Part shown: positions 1 through 7,267 of the stretch, piece after piece
Layout of the letters: each line of letters opens with the position of its first letter
How positions within the stretch are numbered: position 1 is the stretch's first letter
Assembly: GCA_002417905.1 (NCBI GenBank)
Contig: DIDB01000183.1
Location: forward strand, 1-16,100
Direction: 5' to 3'
Source of the DNA: Pseudomonadaceae bacterium UBA5811
Lineage (GTDB): Bacteria; Pseudomonadota; Gammaproteobacteria; Pseudomonadales; Pseudomonadaceae
DNA: 16,100 nucleotides
Notes under the pieces: generated by a model
What the model was told of the DNA's origin: nothing
The model's database searches: none
Seen by the model: the letters and a program-made list of their open reading frames with translations, nothing else
Program-made: the position numbers and the translations under genes

Positions 1-195
1 TCCAAACCCGCTTTGGTTACCCTGGGGGGCCAGTGCCGGCCCCGGGGATTCAGTCTGGGGGACTGCCAGATGCACCCCCGGCATAGGGCCAGCCTGGGAG
101 CCCGGACCATTCCGCGCCACCAGTTCAAAGCCGCACGCAAGAAAGGACTTGGCCTGGACACGGAAAGTTGCTGGGCAGCAGACGCCCCGCCCTGA
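1..195 (+). CDS. aat: Leucyl/phenylalanyl-tRNA--protein transferase, C-terminal fragment
   Basis: Only the last 64 codons are in the window; the 5' part lies to the left. The enzyme moves Leu or Phe from aminoacyl-tRNA onto N-terminal Lys/Arg of proteins, making an N-degron for ClpS/ClpAP. The fragment reads SKPALV at its start and contains GFSLGDCQM followed by ASLGARTIPRHQF, which matches the family's C-terminal block (usually GF-x-LIDCQ, then SLGAREIPR). The segment LGGQCRPRGFSLGDCQ departs somewhat from the usual LVxxLxxxGFxLIDCQ, but the frame is open with no break. Stop TGA at 193-195. The next gene, bpt, starts 40 bases on and works in the same pathway, which supports the call. Identity rests on this short C-terminal motif only. 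Confidence 0.82.
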   Translation, partial: SKPALVTLGGQCRPRGFSLGDCQMHPRHRASLGARTIPRHQFKAARKKGLGLDTESCWAADAPP

Positions 196-222
196 CCTGA
201 CTTAAACTGCCGGAAAAGGCCT

Positions 223-228
223 GGAGGG
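223..228 (+). promoter_or_regulatory. Strong Shine-Dalgarno deciding the TTG start of bpt
   Basis: GGAGGG ends 7 bases before a TTG codon at 236-238. No ATG or GTG gives a full-length product with comparable spacing, and the residues after the TTG ([22 protein letters not shown]) match the family N-terminus, so the TTG is taken as the start. Confidence 0.75.
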
Positions 229-235
229 TTAACCC

Positions 236-946
236 TTGACTTCAGCACTGGCCCGCCTCAAATTTTATGCAACACAGCCCCATGAGTGCAGCTACTTGCC
301 CGATGAGCAGGCGACTACCCTGTTTCTGGACCCAAGCCAGCCCATGGAAACTGAACTCTACGCCAGCCTTTCCGAAGCAGGCTTCCGGCGCAGTGGTGAT
401 CATCTGTATCGTCCCCACTGCCAGGACTGCACCGCTTGCGTTCCGGCCCGGGTTCCCTCCGTGGGCCTGACCCTGAGCCGCCAGCAGAAACGGATCCTGA
501 AACGAAACGCGGATCTGGAGGTTCAGGCGGCCCGTCCGGCATTCACTGATGAGTATTACTCGCTGTACGCCACCTATATCGGGACGCGCCACGCCGATGG
601 CGACATGTATCCGCCCAATCAGGAACAGTTCAATACCTTTCTGGTCAGAAACCTGCCTTTCTGCTTTTTCTATGAGTTCCGGCTGAACGGTAAACTGCTG
701 GCCATCGCGGTAACCGACATTCTGCCTAACGGCCTGTCTGCGGTTTATACCTTTTATGACCCGGGCGAAGAGCGGCGCAGCCTCGGCCGCTATGCCATTC
801 TCTGGCAGATTGCGGAAGCAGCCCGGCTGCGCCTGAAAGCCGTCTATCTGGGTTACTGGATCAAAAACTGCCGGAAAATGAACTACAAGACTGAATACCG
901 CCCCATTGAGCTGCTGATTAACCAGCGCTGGGTCCGGCTGACCTGA
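236..946 (+). CDS. bpt: Aspartate/glutamate leucyltransferase (bacterial arginyltransferase-like)
   Basis: 236 aa, the usual length for bacterial Bpt/Ate. The family transfers Leu from Leu-tRNA to N-terminal Asp or Glu, making secondary destabilising residues into primary ones that ClpS reads. The N-terminal domain has the PHECSYLP block (Cys18) and the [11 protein letters not shown] cluster (Cys62, Cys65, Cys68). The C-terminal GNAT-like half has [17 protein letters not shown] around residues 110-127 and the late block [21 protein letters not shown]. The start is TTG with a strong Shine-Dalgarno. It follows aat by 40 bases and precedes infA by 100, as in Pseudomonas (from memory). Family assignment is secure. 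Leu rather than Arg specificity is inferred from the bacterial subfamily. Confidence 0.95.
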   Translation: MTSALARLKFYATQPHECSYLPDEQATTLFLDPSQPMETELYASLSEAGFRRSGDHLYRPHCQDCTACVPARVPSVGLTLSRQQKRILKRNADLEVQAARPAFTDEYYSLYATYIGTRHADGDMYPPNQEQFNTFLVRNLPFCFFYEFRLNGKLLAIAVTDILPNGLSAVYTFYDPGEERRSLGRYAILWQIAEAARLRLKAVYLGYWIKNCRKMNYKTEYRPIELLINQRWVRLT

Positions 947-958
947 AACATTGGCCTT

Positions 959-998
959 GCCCCGGTTATTCAGGCAGAATAACGCGCTTTTCCGGGGC
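959..998 (+). repeat. Nested inverted repeats between bpt and infA
   Basis: Inner dyad: GTTATTC (965-971) and GAATAAC (977-983), seven pairs around a 5-base loop. Outer arms: GCCCCG (959-964) and CGGGGC (993-998). Together they could form a two-tier hairpin downstream of the bpt stop and upstream of the infA ribosome binding site. No T tract follows, so a standard intrinsic terminator is unlikely. It could be an attenuating leader structure or an operator. Confidence 0.5.
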
Positions 999-1046
999 CA
1001 TGGCCAGCCTGGACGATCCCATTCTGCTTTTTGAGGATTTTACTGC

Positions 1047-1265
1047 ATGTCGAAAGAAGACAGCTTCGAAATGGAAGGCACTGTCGTCGACACCCTGCCC
1101 AATACCATGTTCCGCGTGGAACTGGAGAACGGGCACGTCGTGACGGCACACATTTCCGGCAAAATGCGCAAAAATTACATCCGTATTCTGACCGGCGACA
1201 AGGTGCGCGTCGAGCTGACTCCTTACGACCTGAGCAAGGGCCGCATTACTTACCGGGCCCGCTGA
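1047..1265 (+). CDS. infA: Translation initiation factor IF-1
   Basis: 72 aa, exactly the family length. IF-1 is an OB-fold protein that binds the 30S A site and acts with IF-2 and IF-3 in initiation. The sequence is almost the E. coli protein: [20 protein letters not shown] at residues 10-29, then [19 protein letters not shown] and a C-terminal [11 protein letters not shown]. The start ATG has GAGGA at 1033-1037, nine bases upstream. It ends 30 bases before a hairpin terminator shared with the oncoming clpA. It is the only translation factor among the N-degron genes here; the arrangement recurs in related genomes and so is probably ancestral linkage, not a functional operon. Confidence 0.99.
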
Positions 1266-1295
1266 CCAGCCGCCCGCCCTGGCAGGATTTTCCAT

Positions 1296-1327
1296 AAAAA
1301 AGCCCGGCAGATGACCGGGCTTTTTTT
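1296..1327. terminator. Bidirectional intrinsic terminator between infA and clpA
   Basis: An A run leads into AGCCCGG (1301-1307), a 7-base loop, then CCGGGCT (1315-1321) continuing into a T run to 1327. Read either way it is a GC-rich hairpin followed by U residues, so it can end both infA (+) and clpA (-), whose stops lie 78 bases apart. Confidence 0.93.
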
Positions 1328-1343
1328 GCGTGGTGGCTACCAG

Positions 1344-3614
1344 TCAGGCCGGCTCAAGGGCAGACTCAAAATCAAAAGACAGCTCGCCCTCCTCAAGCAT
1401 TACATGCACTACGCCACCTTGTGTGGAAAGACCACCAAACAGGATTTCCTCCGCCAGCGGCCGCTTGATTTTTTCCTGGATCAGGCGGGCCATCGGCCGG
1501 GCTCCCATCTGCTCGTCATAGCCCTGTTCGGCCAGCCAGTCCCTGGCCGCCTCAGACACCTCAAGCGTGACATGCTTGTCCTCCAGCTGGGCCTGCAGCT
1601 CAACCAAGAACTTGTCCACAATGCTCTTGATCGTCTCGTGACTCAACCGGCCAAACTGGATGACCGCATCCAGCCGGTTACGGAATTCCGGCGTAAAACT
1701 CTTCCGGATAACCTCCATGGCGTCCGTGCTGTGATCCTGCCGGGTGAAGCCAATTGAGGCCCGCGCTGCTGTCTCGGCCCCGGCATTGGTAGTCATGATC
1801 AGTATCACGTTGCGAAAATCAGCTTTCCGGCCATTGTTGTCCGTCAGGGTGCCATGATCCATTACCTGCAACAGCAGGTTGAACACTTCCGGATGGGCTT
1901 TTTCGATTTCATCCAGCAGCAGCACGCAATGCGGTGTCTTGGTGACCGCCTCGGTCAGCAGGCCACCCTGGTCGAAGCCGACATAACCGGGCGGAGCGCC
2001 AATCAGGCGGGATACAGTATGCCGCTCCATGTACTCGGACATGTCAAAGCGGATCAGCTCCACACCCAGTGCCCGGGACAGCTGACGGGCTGCCTCCGTC
2101 TTGCCAACGCCGGTAGGACCGGCAAACAGGAACGAGCCGACGGGCTTGTCCGGCGCTTTAAGGCCAGCCCTAGACAGCTTGATGGCTGTGGACAGCGAGC
2201 CAATGGCTTCATCTTGGCCAAAAACAGTCAGCTTCAGATCACGCTCCAGATTACGCAGCAGCTCCTTGTCCGAACTGCTGACCGTCTTCGGAGGAATACG
2301 GGCAATTTTGGCCACAATATCCTCAATCTGCGCGATATCAATCCGCCCGGCCCGCTCTCCGGCCGGCCGCAGCCGCTGAAACGCACCCGCCTCGTCGATC
2401 ACGTCAATGGCCTTGTCCGGCATATGCCGGTCATTGATATAGCGGGCCGCCAGTTCTGCTGCTGACCGCAGGGCCTCATCGGTATATTCAATCTCGTGGT
2501 GCTTCTCGAAACGGGATTTCAGGCCTTTCAGAATACCGATGGTGTCCTCGACCGAAGGCTCCACCACATCGATTTTCTGGAAGCGCCGGGCCAAAGCCCG
2601 ATCTTTCTCAAAGATGCCCCGGTACTCCTGGAAGGTGGTTGAGCCAATACAACGGATTTCTCCGGAAGACAGCAGCGGCTTGAGCAGATTTGACGCATCC
2701 ATCACCCCACCCGAGGCCGCACCAGCTCCGATAATGGTATGAATCTCATCAATAAACAGGATGGCATGGGGCCGTTTGCGCAACTCACCCAGCAGCGATT
2801 TGAAACGCTTCTCGAAATCCCCCCGGTATTTGGTCCCGGCCAGCAGGGCTCCCATATCCAGTGAATAGACCACACTGTCTGCCAGCAGGTCTGGCACCTG
2901 ACCATCAACAATGCGCTTGGCCAGTCCTTCAGCGATGGCTGTCTTGCCCACGCCTGCCTCACCAACCAGCAGCGGATTGTTCTTGCGACGTCGGGCCAGC
3001 ACCTGAGTGACCCGCTCCACCTCGCGCTCCCGGCCAACCAGAGGGTCAATCCGGCCCTGCTTGGCCTGCTCGTTCAGGTTACTGGCATAAGCCTCCAGAG
3101 GATGATTGCCCGAAGCCGGTTCCCCCCCCTCTTCCTCAACCATTTCCGGTTCATTCTCCGGCTGACCAGCCTGACCGGAAACTTTCGAAATACCGTGAGC
3201 GATGTAGTTGACCACATCCAGCCGGGCGACATTCTGCTGCTTGAGCAGAAATACAGCCTGGCTTTCCTGCTCACTGAAAATGGCTACCAGCACATTGGCT
3301 CCTGAAACCTCGCGTTTCCCGGAGCTCTGTACATGAAAAACCGCCCGCTGCAGCACACGCTGGAATCCCAGGGTAGGCTGAGTTTCCCGCTCCTCCTCAT
3401 TCTGGGGAATCAGCGGTGTCGTAGAGTCAATAAACTCTTTCAGGTCATGGCGCAACCGCTCCAGATTGGCACCACAAGCCTGCAGCACACCCGCGGCTGC
3501 CTCATTATCCAGCAGGGCCAGCAGCAGGTGTTCGACGGTCATAAATTCGTGGCGCCTGGCCCGGGCTTCCTTGAAAGCCAGATTCAGGGTGACTTCAAGC
3601 TCGCGATTCAACAT
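1344..3614 (-). CDS. clpA: ATP-dependent Clp protease ATP-binding subunit ClpA
   Basis: 756 aa from the ATG at 3614 (E. coli ClpA is 758). A GTG nine bases upstream is in frame, but the ATG gives the family N-terminus MLNRELE and is preceded by AGAGGTGA. ClpA is the hexameric AAA+ unfoldase that feeds ClpP and takes N-degron substrates from ClpS. Domains: double Clp-N repeat at about 1-140; acidic linker at about 150-170; D1 AAA+ with Walker A GEAGVGKT (218-225) and Walker B ILFIDE (285-290); D2 AAA+ with Walker A GPTGVGKT (499-506) and Walker B VLLLDE (564-569). An IGF tripeptide (621-623) sits where the ClpP-docking loop is expected. It starts 27 bases after the clpS stop, so the two form one operon. 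clpP is not in the window. Confidence 0.98.
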   Translation of the reverse strand: MLNRELEVTLNLAFKEARARRHEFMTVEHLLLALLDNEAAAGVLQACGANLERLRHDLKEFIDSTTPLIPQNEEERETQPTLGFQRVLQRAVFHVQSSGKREVSGANVLVAIFSEQESQAVFLLKQQNVARLDVVNYIAHGISKVSGQAGQPENEPEMVEEEGGEPASGNHPLEAYASNLNEQAKQGRIDPLVGREREVERVTQVLARRRKNNPLLVGEAGVGKTAIAEGLAKRIVDGQVPDLLADSVVYSLDMGALLAGTKYRGDFEKRFKSLLGELRKRPHAILFIDEIHTIIGAGAASGGVMDASNLLKPLLSSGEIRCIGSTTFQEYRGIFEKDRALARRFQKIDVVEPSVEDTIGILKGLKSRFEKHHEIEYTDEALRSAAELAARYINDRHMPDKAIDVIDEAGAFQRLRPAGERAGRIDIAQIEDIVAKIARIPPKTVSSSDKELLRNLERDLKLTVFGQDEAIGSLSTAIKLSRAGLKAPDKPVGSFLFAGPTGVGKTEAARQLSRALGVELIRFDMSEYMERHTVSRLIGAPPGYVGFDQGGLLTEAVTKTPHCVLLLDEIEKAHPEVFNLLLQVMDHGTLTDNNGRKADFRNVILIMTTNAGAETAARASIGFTRQDHSTDAMEVIRKSFTPEFRNRLDAVIQFGRLSHETIKSIVDKFLVELQAQLEDKHVTLEVSEAARDWLAEQGYDEQMGARPMARLIQEKIKRPLAEEILFGGLSTQGGVVHVMLEEGELSFDFESALEPA

Positions 3615-3641
3615 AGCCTTCACCTCTTTCCCAGCGTCAGG

Positions 3642-4007
3642 TCAACTGTCCCTCTCGATCTCGCACAGCAGCGGATGCTGGCACTCCCTTGCATACTGGT
3701 TTGCCTGCATGGCCTTGGTCTCGGCTACATCACGGGTAAACAGACCACAAACCGCCCTGCCCTGAGTATGGACCGTCAACATAATCTTGGTCGCCGCCTC
3801 ACGGCTGTGACTGAAGATACCTTCCAGCACTTCAACCACAAAGTCCATAGGCGTGTAATCATCATTAAGCATGACAACGCGATACAGCGGTGGCGCCTTC
3901 AGATCCGGACGGGCTTCCTGCACAGCCAGCCCAAGGTCACCATCCTCCTCTCCGGTGTCAGGTTGATCATGGTTGTACACTGTATTAACCGGAAAAATCA
4001 CATGCAT
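3642..4007 (-). CDS. clpS: ClpS, N-degron adaptor of ClpAP
   Basis: 121 aa. ClpS binds the ClpA N-domain and hands over proteins with N-terminal Leu, Phe, Trp or Tyr. The core matches the family: [20 protein letters not shown] at about 42-61, holding the Asn-Asp pair that contacts the substrate amino group, and the C-terminal block [23 protein letters not shown]. About 40 residues of acidic, flexible N-terminal extension precede the core, as in pseudomonad ClpS. Start choice: ATG at 4007 has no clear Shine-Dalgarno, yet [16 protein letters not shown] resembles the extension in relatives and a promoter lies just upstream, leaving a leader of roughly 20 bases. A downstream GTG (residue 10) is possible. 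Co-transcribed with clpA. Confidence 0.96.
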   Translation of the reverse strand: MHVIFPVNTVYNHDQPDTGEEDGDLGLAVQEARPDLKAPPLYRVVMLNDDYTPMDFVVEVLEGIFSHSREAATKIMLTVHTQGRAVCGLFTRDVAETKAMQANQYARECQHPLLCEIERDS

Positions 4008-4032
4008 TGCGTCAGCTGTTTTCTGTCAAAAA

Positions 4033-4061
4033 GTTATATGGCCTGATTCCATGGAATTCAA
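4033..4061 (-). promoter_or_regulatory. Sigma70-type promoter of clpS-clpA
   Basis: On the minus strand: -35 TTGAAT (4056-4061), exactly 17 bases, then -10 TATAAC (4033-4038). Predicted transcription start is near 4026, about 20 bases before the clpS ATG. A 12-bp perfect palindrome ATTCCATGGAAT (4046-4057) fills the spacer and touches the -35 box, so a regulator could bind there. Confidence 0.7.
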
Positions 4062-4130
4062 TACAGCCTGACCACCGACCAGGATCACCAGCACCACAAA
4101 AAACAAGGATGCTGCCCAATAGCAGCAACC

Positions 4131-4149
4131 CTGCAGGCTACACCTGCAG
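4131..4149. repeat. Short inverted repeat in the clpS-flavodoxin gap
   Basis: CTGCAGG (4131-4137) and CCTGCAG (4143-4149) around the loop CTACA. It lies in the 285-base gap between clpS and the flavodoxin gene. Apart from this, the clpS promoter and the flavodoxin terminator hairpin I see nothing convincing in that gap. Role unknown. Confidence 0.35.
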
Positions 4150-4263
4150 ACAGGATCATAGTAGCAAATGGACCTGCCCGCAGAGCAGACAAATGCCCGG
4201 AGCAACGGCCAGACAGGCAGGAAGCCAGACTGCATTGCAGTCCAGCATCCGGAGGGAAAACCG

Positions 4264-4292
4264 GCCAGAAAACTTGCGACCGGTTTTCTGGC
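4264..4292 (-). terminator. Hairpin terminator of the flavodoxin gene
   Basis: GCCAGAAAAC (4264-4273) and GTTTTCTGGC (4283-4292) form a perfect 10-bp stem with a 9-base loop directly after the flavodoxin stop codon. The following T tract on the minus strand is short (CGGTTTTCC), so it is a moderate intrinsic terminator or an mRNA 3'-end stabiliser. Confidence 0.65.
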
Positions 4293-4820
4293 TTATTCAG
4301 CCGGCAGGAATTCTTTTTCCAGAATGGCCACCCAGCGCGCCAGACGCTCCTGGGTTTTGCCAGCTTCGTTCACTTTGTCAAAGGGCAGACCAACAAACTG
4401 GCCATCCCGCTCGGCAAATGAATATTCATAGGTATAACCCTCGGTCGGAAAAGCTCCCACCAGCGTCGCGCCCCGGGCCTTGAATTTGTCATACAGGATA
4501 CCCAGGGCACTGACGAACTGTTCACCGTGGGCCTTGTAATCGCCGGCGCCGAACAGGGCAATGGTTTTACCCGAAAAGTCGGGTTTTTCATTGTCCAGAT
4601 CAAGCAGCGGATCACGCCAGTCATTCTGGACTTCGCCAGAACCCCAGGTAGAGCAGCCAAACAGCAAGTGATCATACTGCAGCATGTCATCGAAATCTGT
4701 GAAGTCTTCTTCCATGTTATAGAGGTCACAGCGATCCTCGCCCAGCATTTCAGCGAGTTTTCCCGCTACTTTTCCCGTTACACCAGAGCAGCTGCCGTAA
4801 AAGATACCAATCTTTGACAT
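4293..4820 (-). CDS. Flavodoxin (long-chain, FMN)
   Basis: 175 aa. Flavodoxins are soluble FMN one-electron carriers that replace ferredoxin under iron limitation or serve specific reductases. Start ATG at 4820 with AAGGA about 8 bases upstream; an upstream extension to 4907 has no family similarity and is not used. The FMN phosphate loop is YGSCSGVTG (8-16). The first flavin loop STWGSGE has Trp59. The second loop reads GAGDYKAHGEQF (91-102) where most members have GxGDQxxY, so the usual flavin-stacking Tyr position carries His98. The insert region and tail (EGYTYEYSF, FVGLPFDKVNEAGKTQERL) are typical of long-chain flavodoxins of FldA/FldB/NifF type, and I cannot choose between these names. 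Monocistronic, with its own terminator and an AT-rich upstream region. Confidence 0.94.
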   Translation of the reverse strand: MSKIGIFYGSCSGVTGKVAGKLAEMLGEDRCDLYNMEEDFTDFDDMLQYDHLLFGCSTWGSGEVQNDWRDPLLDLDNEKPDFSGKTIALFGAGDYKAHGEQFVSALGILYDKFKARGATLVGAFPTEGYTYEYSFAERDGQFVGLPFDKVNEAGKTQERLARWVAILEKEFLPAE

Positions 4821-4886
4821 ACCTGATTTCCTTGATGGAGGTAATTGGACGAGAGGCGATCCCGTCCTGAAACGACGCAGCGGAAA

Positions 4887-4892
4887 ATAATA
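4887..4892 (-). promoter_or_regulatory. Possible -10 element of the flavodoxin promoter
   Basis: TATTAT on the minus strand in a locally AT-rich stretch, 66 bases before the flavodoxin ATG. The best -35 candidate is poor (TTCAAA, 16 bases away), so the promoter may need an activator. Only the -10 is suggested. Confidence 0.35.
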
Positions 4893-4918
4893 CTGCAACT
4901 TATACAAATTTGAACGAA

Positions 4919-4934
4919 TGATCGTATCCGATCA
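4919..4934. repeat. Dyad upstream of the flavodoxin gene (proximal)
   Basis: TGATCG (4919-4924), four bases TATC, CGATCA (4929-4934): a 6-bp perfect inverted repeat about 100 bases before the flavodoxin ATG and just upstream of the putative promoter. It is the size of an operator half-site pair; the regulator is unknown. Confidence 0.4.
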
Positions 4935-4966
4935 GACAACAGAGGAAATCACAGAGCAACGGCAAG

Positions 4967-4986
4967 CTGTTCTGGAATACAGAACA
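4967..4986. promoter_or_regulatory. Operator-like dyad upstream of the flavodoxin gene (distal)
   Basis: TGTTCTG (4968-4974) and CAGAACA (4980-4986) form a perfect 7-bp inverted repeat with a 5-base centre. A window at 4967-4982 also satisfies CTG-N10-CAG, the core of gammaproteobacterial LexA boxes; on the minus strand it begins CTGTAT. The centre is less AT-rich than good LexA sites, so SOS control is a guess. Confidence 0.35.
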
Positions 4987-5011
4987 CGCCAAAACACGAA
5001 TCCATGAAATA

Positions 5012-5038
5012 CAAAAGCCCCATGTTATGGGGCTTTTG
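5012..5038 (-). terminator. Intrinsic terminator after tRNA-Ser
   Basis: CAAAAGCCCC (5012-5021), 7-base loop, GGGGCTTTTG (5029-5038). Read on the minus strand, the stem begins 6 bases after the tRNA CCA end and finishes in a U-rich stretch. It isolates the flavodoxin gene from upstream transcription. Confidence 0.88.
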
Positions 5039-5043
5039 ATTTA

Positions 5044-5133
5044 TGGCGGAGAGATAGGGATTTGAACCCTAGGTACGGTTGCCCGTACAACGGATTTCGA
5101 ATCCGTCCCGTTCGGCCACTCCGGCATCTCTCC
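5044..5133 (-). tRNA. tRNA-Ser (anticodon CGA), CCA encoded
   Basis: 90 bases on the minus strand including CCA at 5046-5044. The acceptor stem GGAGAGA (5133-5127) pairs with TCTCTCC (5054-5048), with discriminator G at 5047. The anticodon arm is ACGGA-TTCGAAA-TCCGT, giving anticodon CGA, which reads UCG. A long variable arm (GTACGGG/ACCGTAC region) is typical of class II tRNA-Ser. The T arm carries GGTTCAAATCC. It sits 59 bases downstream of purC on the same strand, and has its own extended -10 promoter and a terminator. Confidence 0.97.
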
Positions 5134-5146
5134 AGAAGGGAGGCGA

Positions 5147-5155
5147 ATTATAGCA
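5147..5155 (-). promoter_or_regulatory. Extended -10 promoter of tRNA-Ser
   Basis: On the minus strand TGC directly precedes a perfect TATAAT (5147-5152), that is TGn-TATAAT. The mature tRNA begins 14 bases after the hexamer. No good -35 hexamer is present at 16-18 bases, which fits an extended -10 promoter. Confidence 0.7.
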
Positions 5156-5192
5156 GCTCTACTGTTTTATCGAAGCCCTGCTCCATAAAAAT

Positions 5193-6050
5193 TCAGTCCG
5201 TCAGGCGGACAAGCGCTTCCCGGTATTTCTCGGCCGTTTTCTGGATGACGGCATCAGGAAGTGCCGGAGCCGGTGGCTGCTTGTTCCAGCCACTGGACTC
5301 CAGCCAGTCACGCACAAACTGCTTGTCAAAGCTGGGCGGATTCTGGCCCTCCAGATACTGGTCAGCAGGCCAGAAACGGCTGGAGTCCGGAGTCAGAACC
5401 TCATCCATCAGGGTCAATACACCCTGGTCATCCAGACCAAACTCGAATTTGGTATCGGCGATAATGATTCCCCGGCTTGCCGCATAGCTGGCTGCGGCCT
5501 GATACAGGGCAATCGATACATCCCGGACCTGCCGGGCCAGGGACTCGCCAATCAGCGACTCACAGCGGGCAAACGTGATGTTTTCATCATGATCCCCCAC
5601 GGCTGCCTTGGTTGAAGGCGTAAACACTGGCTCCGGCAGCCGGGAAGCCTCTTTCAGACCAGCCGGCAGACGGATACCACAGACAGTGCCCTGCTTCTGG
5701 TACTCCTTCCAGCCCGAACCGGCCAGATAGCCCCGCACGATGGCCTCCACGGGCACGGGCTCCAGCCGCCGGACCACCATGGAGCGCCCGGAGAAGGCCG
5801 CCAGCTCACTGGCTGGAACCACATCTTCCACCAGCTCGCCGGTCAGATGATTGGGGACCAGTCCGGCCAGCTGCCTGAACCAGAATGCGGAAATGGCCGT
5901 CAGGATTTTTCCCTTGTCCGGAATCGGCTCGTTCAGGATGACATCAAAAGCGGACAGCCGGTCACTGGCCACCATCAGCATGCGCCTGTCATCAAGCTCA
6001 TACAGATCGCGAACCTTGCCGGAGTAAAGTTTTTTCAGAGACAGAGCCAT
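5193..6050 (-). CDS. purC: Phosphoribosylaminoimidazole-succinocarboxamide synthase (SAICAR synthetase)
   Basis: 285 aa. Condenses CAIR with L-aspartate using ATP, step 8 of de novo purine synthesis, in the cytoplasm. Motifs: [13 protein letters not shown] at the N-terminus (nucleotide-binding strand-turn), [29 protein letters not shown] (about 107-119), [11 protein letters not shown] and [19 protein letters not shown]. It is the longer PurC form (about 290 aa) seen in many Pseudomonas relatives and in yeast ADE1, not the 237-aa E. coli type. The ATG at 6050 ([12 protein letters not shown]) is preferred over an upstream TTG at 6062 because of family alignment; the Shine-Dalgarno is weak. It is the third gene of dapA-bamC-purC, 27 bases after bamC. 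No terminator separates it from tRNA-Ser. Confidence 0.97.
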   Translation of the reverse strand: MALSLKKLYSGKVRDLYELDDRRMLMVASDRLSAFDVILNEPIPDKGKILTAISAFWFRQLAGLVPNHLTGELVEDVVPASELAAFSGRSMVVRRLEPVPVEAIVRGYLAGSGWKEYQKQGTVCGIRLPAGLKEASRLPEPVFTPSTKAAVGDHDENITFARCESLIGESLARQVRDVSIALYQAAASYAASRGIIIADTKFEFGLDDQGVLTLMDEVLTPDSSRFWPADQYLEGQNPPSFDKQFVRDWLESSGWNKQPPAPALPDAVIQKTAEKYREALVRLTD

Positions 6051-6077
6051 GTGTGTTCCCAAAATACAAGACAGAGA

Positions 6078-7250
6078 CTAGCGGTCGCGCGGCGGCTTGT
6101 CCGCAGGACCAGCCCCACCAGGCCGGCGGTGGGTATTCATCAAGTTATTCTGCAAGGAAACCAGCACTTTTCGGGCAATATCCGGCGGTGCCAGTGTATT
6201 GAGATCTTTCTCGATGGCGACCTGGATGCCCCTGCCAGCCTCACTCAGCCGCACCTGATAGCGTTCCGCACGTTTGGACCGGCTTTCATCGTCTTTCTTG
6301 CCGCCACCAAACAGGCGTGACCAGAAACCAGGCGACGCACTCCCGCCATCCGCCCCTTCAGCCAGGTTGACATAGTAAATACCCAGACTCCGGTTCAGAT
6401 CCTCGACCCGGATATCAGCAGCCTCCAGGGCCCGGCCAACCCGTGACCAGCCACGGTTGAAATCAGTATCCAGACGCAGGAGCGGGTTACCATTGGCATC
6501 CTGGACCAGCTCAACCCGCTCGGGCGCATCAAACTCACGCTGGGTAGCCAGCGAGACTGTTTCTCCACTGTCCAGAGTGCGGGTCAGGCCACTTTGCAGT
6601 TCATCCAGGACCGCTGTATCCAGACGTGCATTGGCGGAATGACTGCCCCAAGCAACCGCCGGATTCTCCCCGGCTGACCTCTCAGCACTCTGGATGGCAA
6701 TTTCACTGGTATTACGCTGTACACCGGGCTCAATCCGCAGCCGGATGCGACTTTCAACAGGACCACTCACAGCAGAGCGCAGGGCCGGGATATAGTCTGA
6801 AGCCGGCTGCCAGCCCGTAACCAGCTCTCCGGCCTGGGGACGCTGCTCGACAATATCCAGCCCATACTCGCTCAGCAGTTGCCGGATTGAAGACCAGAGC
6901 TGGGCCGGAGTCCGGAGTGCCAGCAGATAGGTCCGGCCATCACCGCCCGTTTGTACTGAAAAATCGCTGCCTTTGGCCACGACCTCCAGCTTGCGCGGCT
7001 TTGGCACCTCGTAGCGATCCTCGTTCAGCGGTGTATTGACCCGGGCAGGAACCGGCAACAACGGCTCCAGCGGCCGGGTAGCCAGCCCCTGGGGAACCCG
7101 CATTTCCGGCACCATCCTGGCCTCGCGGTAATCAGCCGCCCGGTCATAAAACAGACCATCCTTGCCCCAGAGCCAGGAAAACAGGGAGCAGCCGGAGAGA
7201 AGTGAAACACTCAGGACCAGTGAGGAAACCTGCAGCAGCTGTTTTTTCAT
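6078..7250 (-). CDS. bamC: Outer-membrane assembly lipoprotein BamC
   Basis: 390 aa from the ATG at 7250 (MKKQLLQ); the longer open frame to 7286 overlaps dapA and would spoil the signal peptide. The lipoprotein signal has a Lys pair, a hydrophobic stretch and lipobox LLSGC with Cys21 as the lipidated residue. After it comes LFYDRAADYREARMVPEMRVPQGL (about residues 34-57), the disordered N-terminal segment that binds BamD in known BamC structures. Two helix-grip domains should follow, roughly 95-225 and 250-385, joined by a linker with a charged insert (GGGKKDDESRSKRAE). Overall conservation is low in this family, so the call rests on lipobox, the N-terminal segment, length and the dapA-bamC-purC context, which recurs across gammaproteobacteria. 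Larger than E. coli BamC (344 aa). Confidence 0.9.
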   Translation of the reverse strand: MKKQLLQVSSLVLSVSLLSGCSLFSWLWGKDGLFYDRAADYREARMVPEMRVPQGLATRPLEPLLPVPARVNTPLNEDRYEVPKPRKLEVVAKGSDFSVQTGGDGRTYLLALRTPAQLWSSIRQLLSEYGLDIVEQRPQAGELVTGWQPASDYIPALRSAVSGPVESRIRLRIEPGVQRNTSEIAIQSAERSAGENPAVAWGSHSANARLDTAVLDELQSGLTRTLDSGETVSLATQREFDAPERVELVQDANGNPLLRLDTDFNRGWSRVGRALEAADIRVEDLNRSLGIYYVNLAEGADGGSASPGFWSRLFGGGKKDDESRSKRAERYQVRLSEAGRGIQVAIEKDLNTLAPPDIARKVLVSLQNNLMNTHRRPGGAGPADKPPRDR

Positions 7251-7267
7251 CCGGCCCCGGCTCCGGC

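Noticed and set aside
1854-2465. Plus-strand 203-aa open frame
   Set aside because: Antisense to the AAA+ domains of clpA; the open frame comes from codon bias on the coding strand.
3333-4046. Plus-strand 237-aa open frame opposite clpS and the clpA start
   Set aside because: Shadow of two well-identified genes; no ribosome binding site or family signature.
4026-4235. Minus-strand 69-aa open frame with a hydrophobic segment upstream of clpS
   Set aside because: Weak ribosome binding site, Cys-rich low-plausibility N-terminus, no family recognised, and its 3' end covers the clpS promoter. A small membrane peptide is not excluded but not supported.
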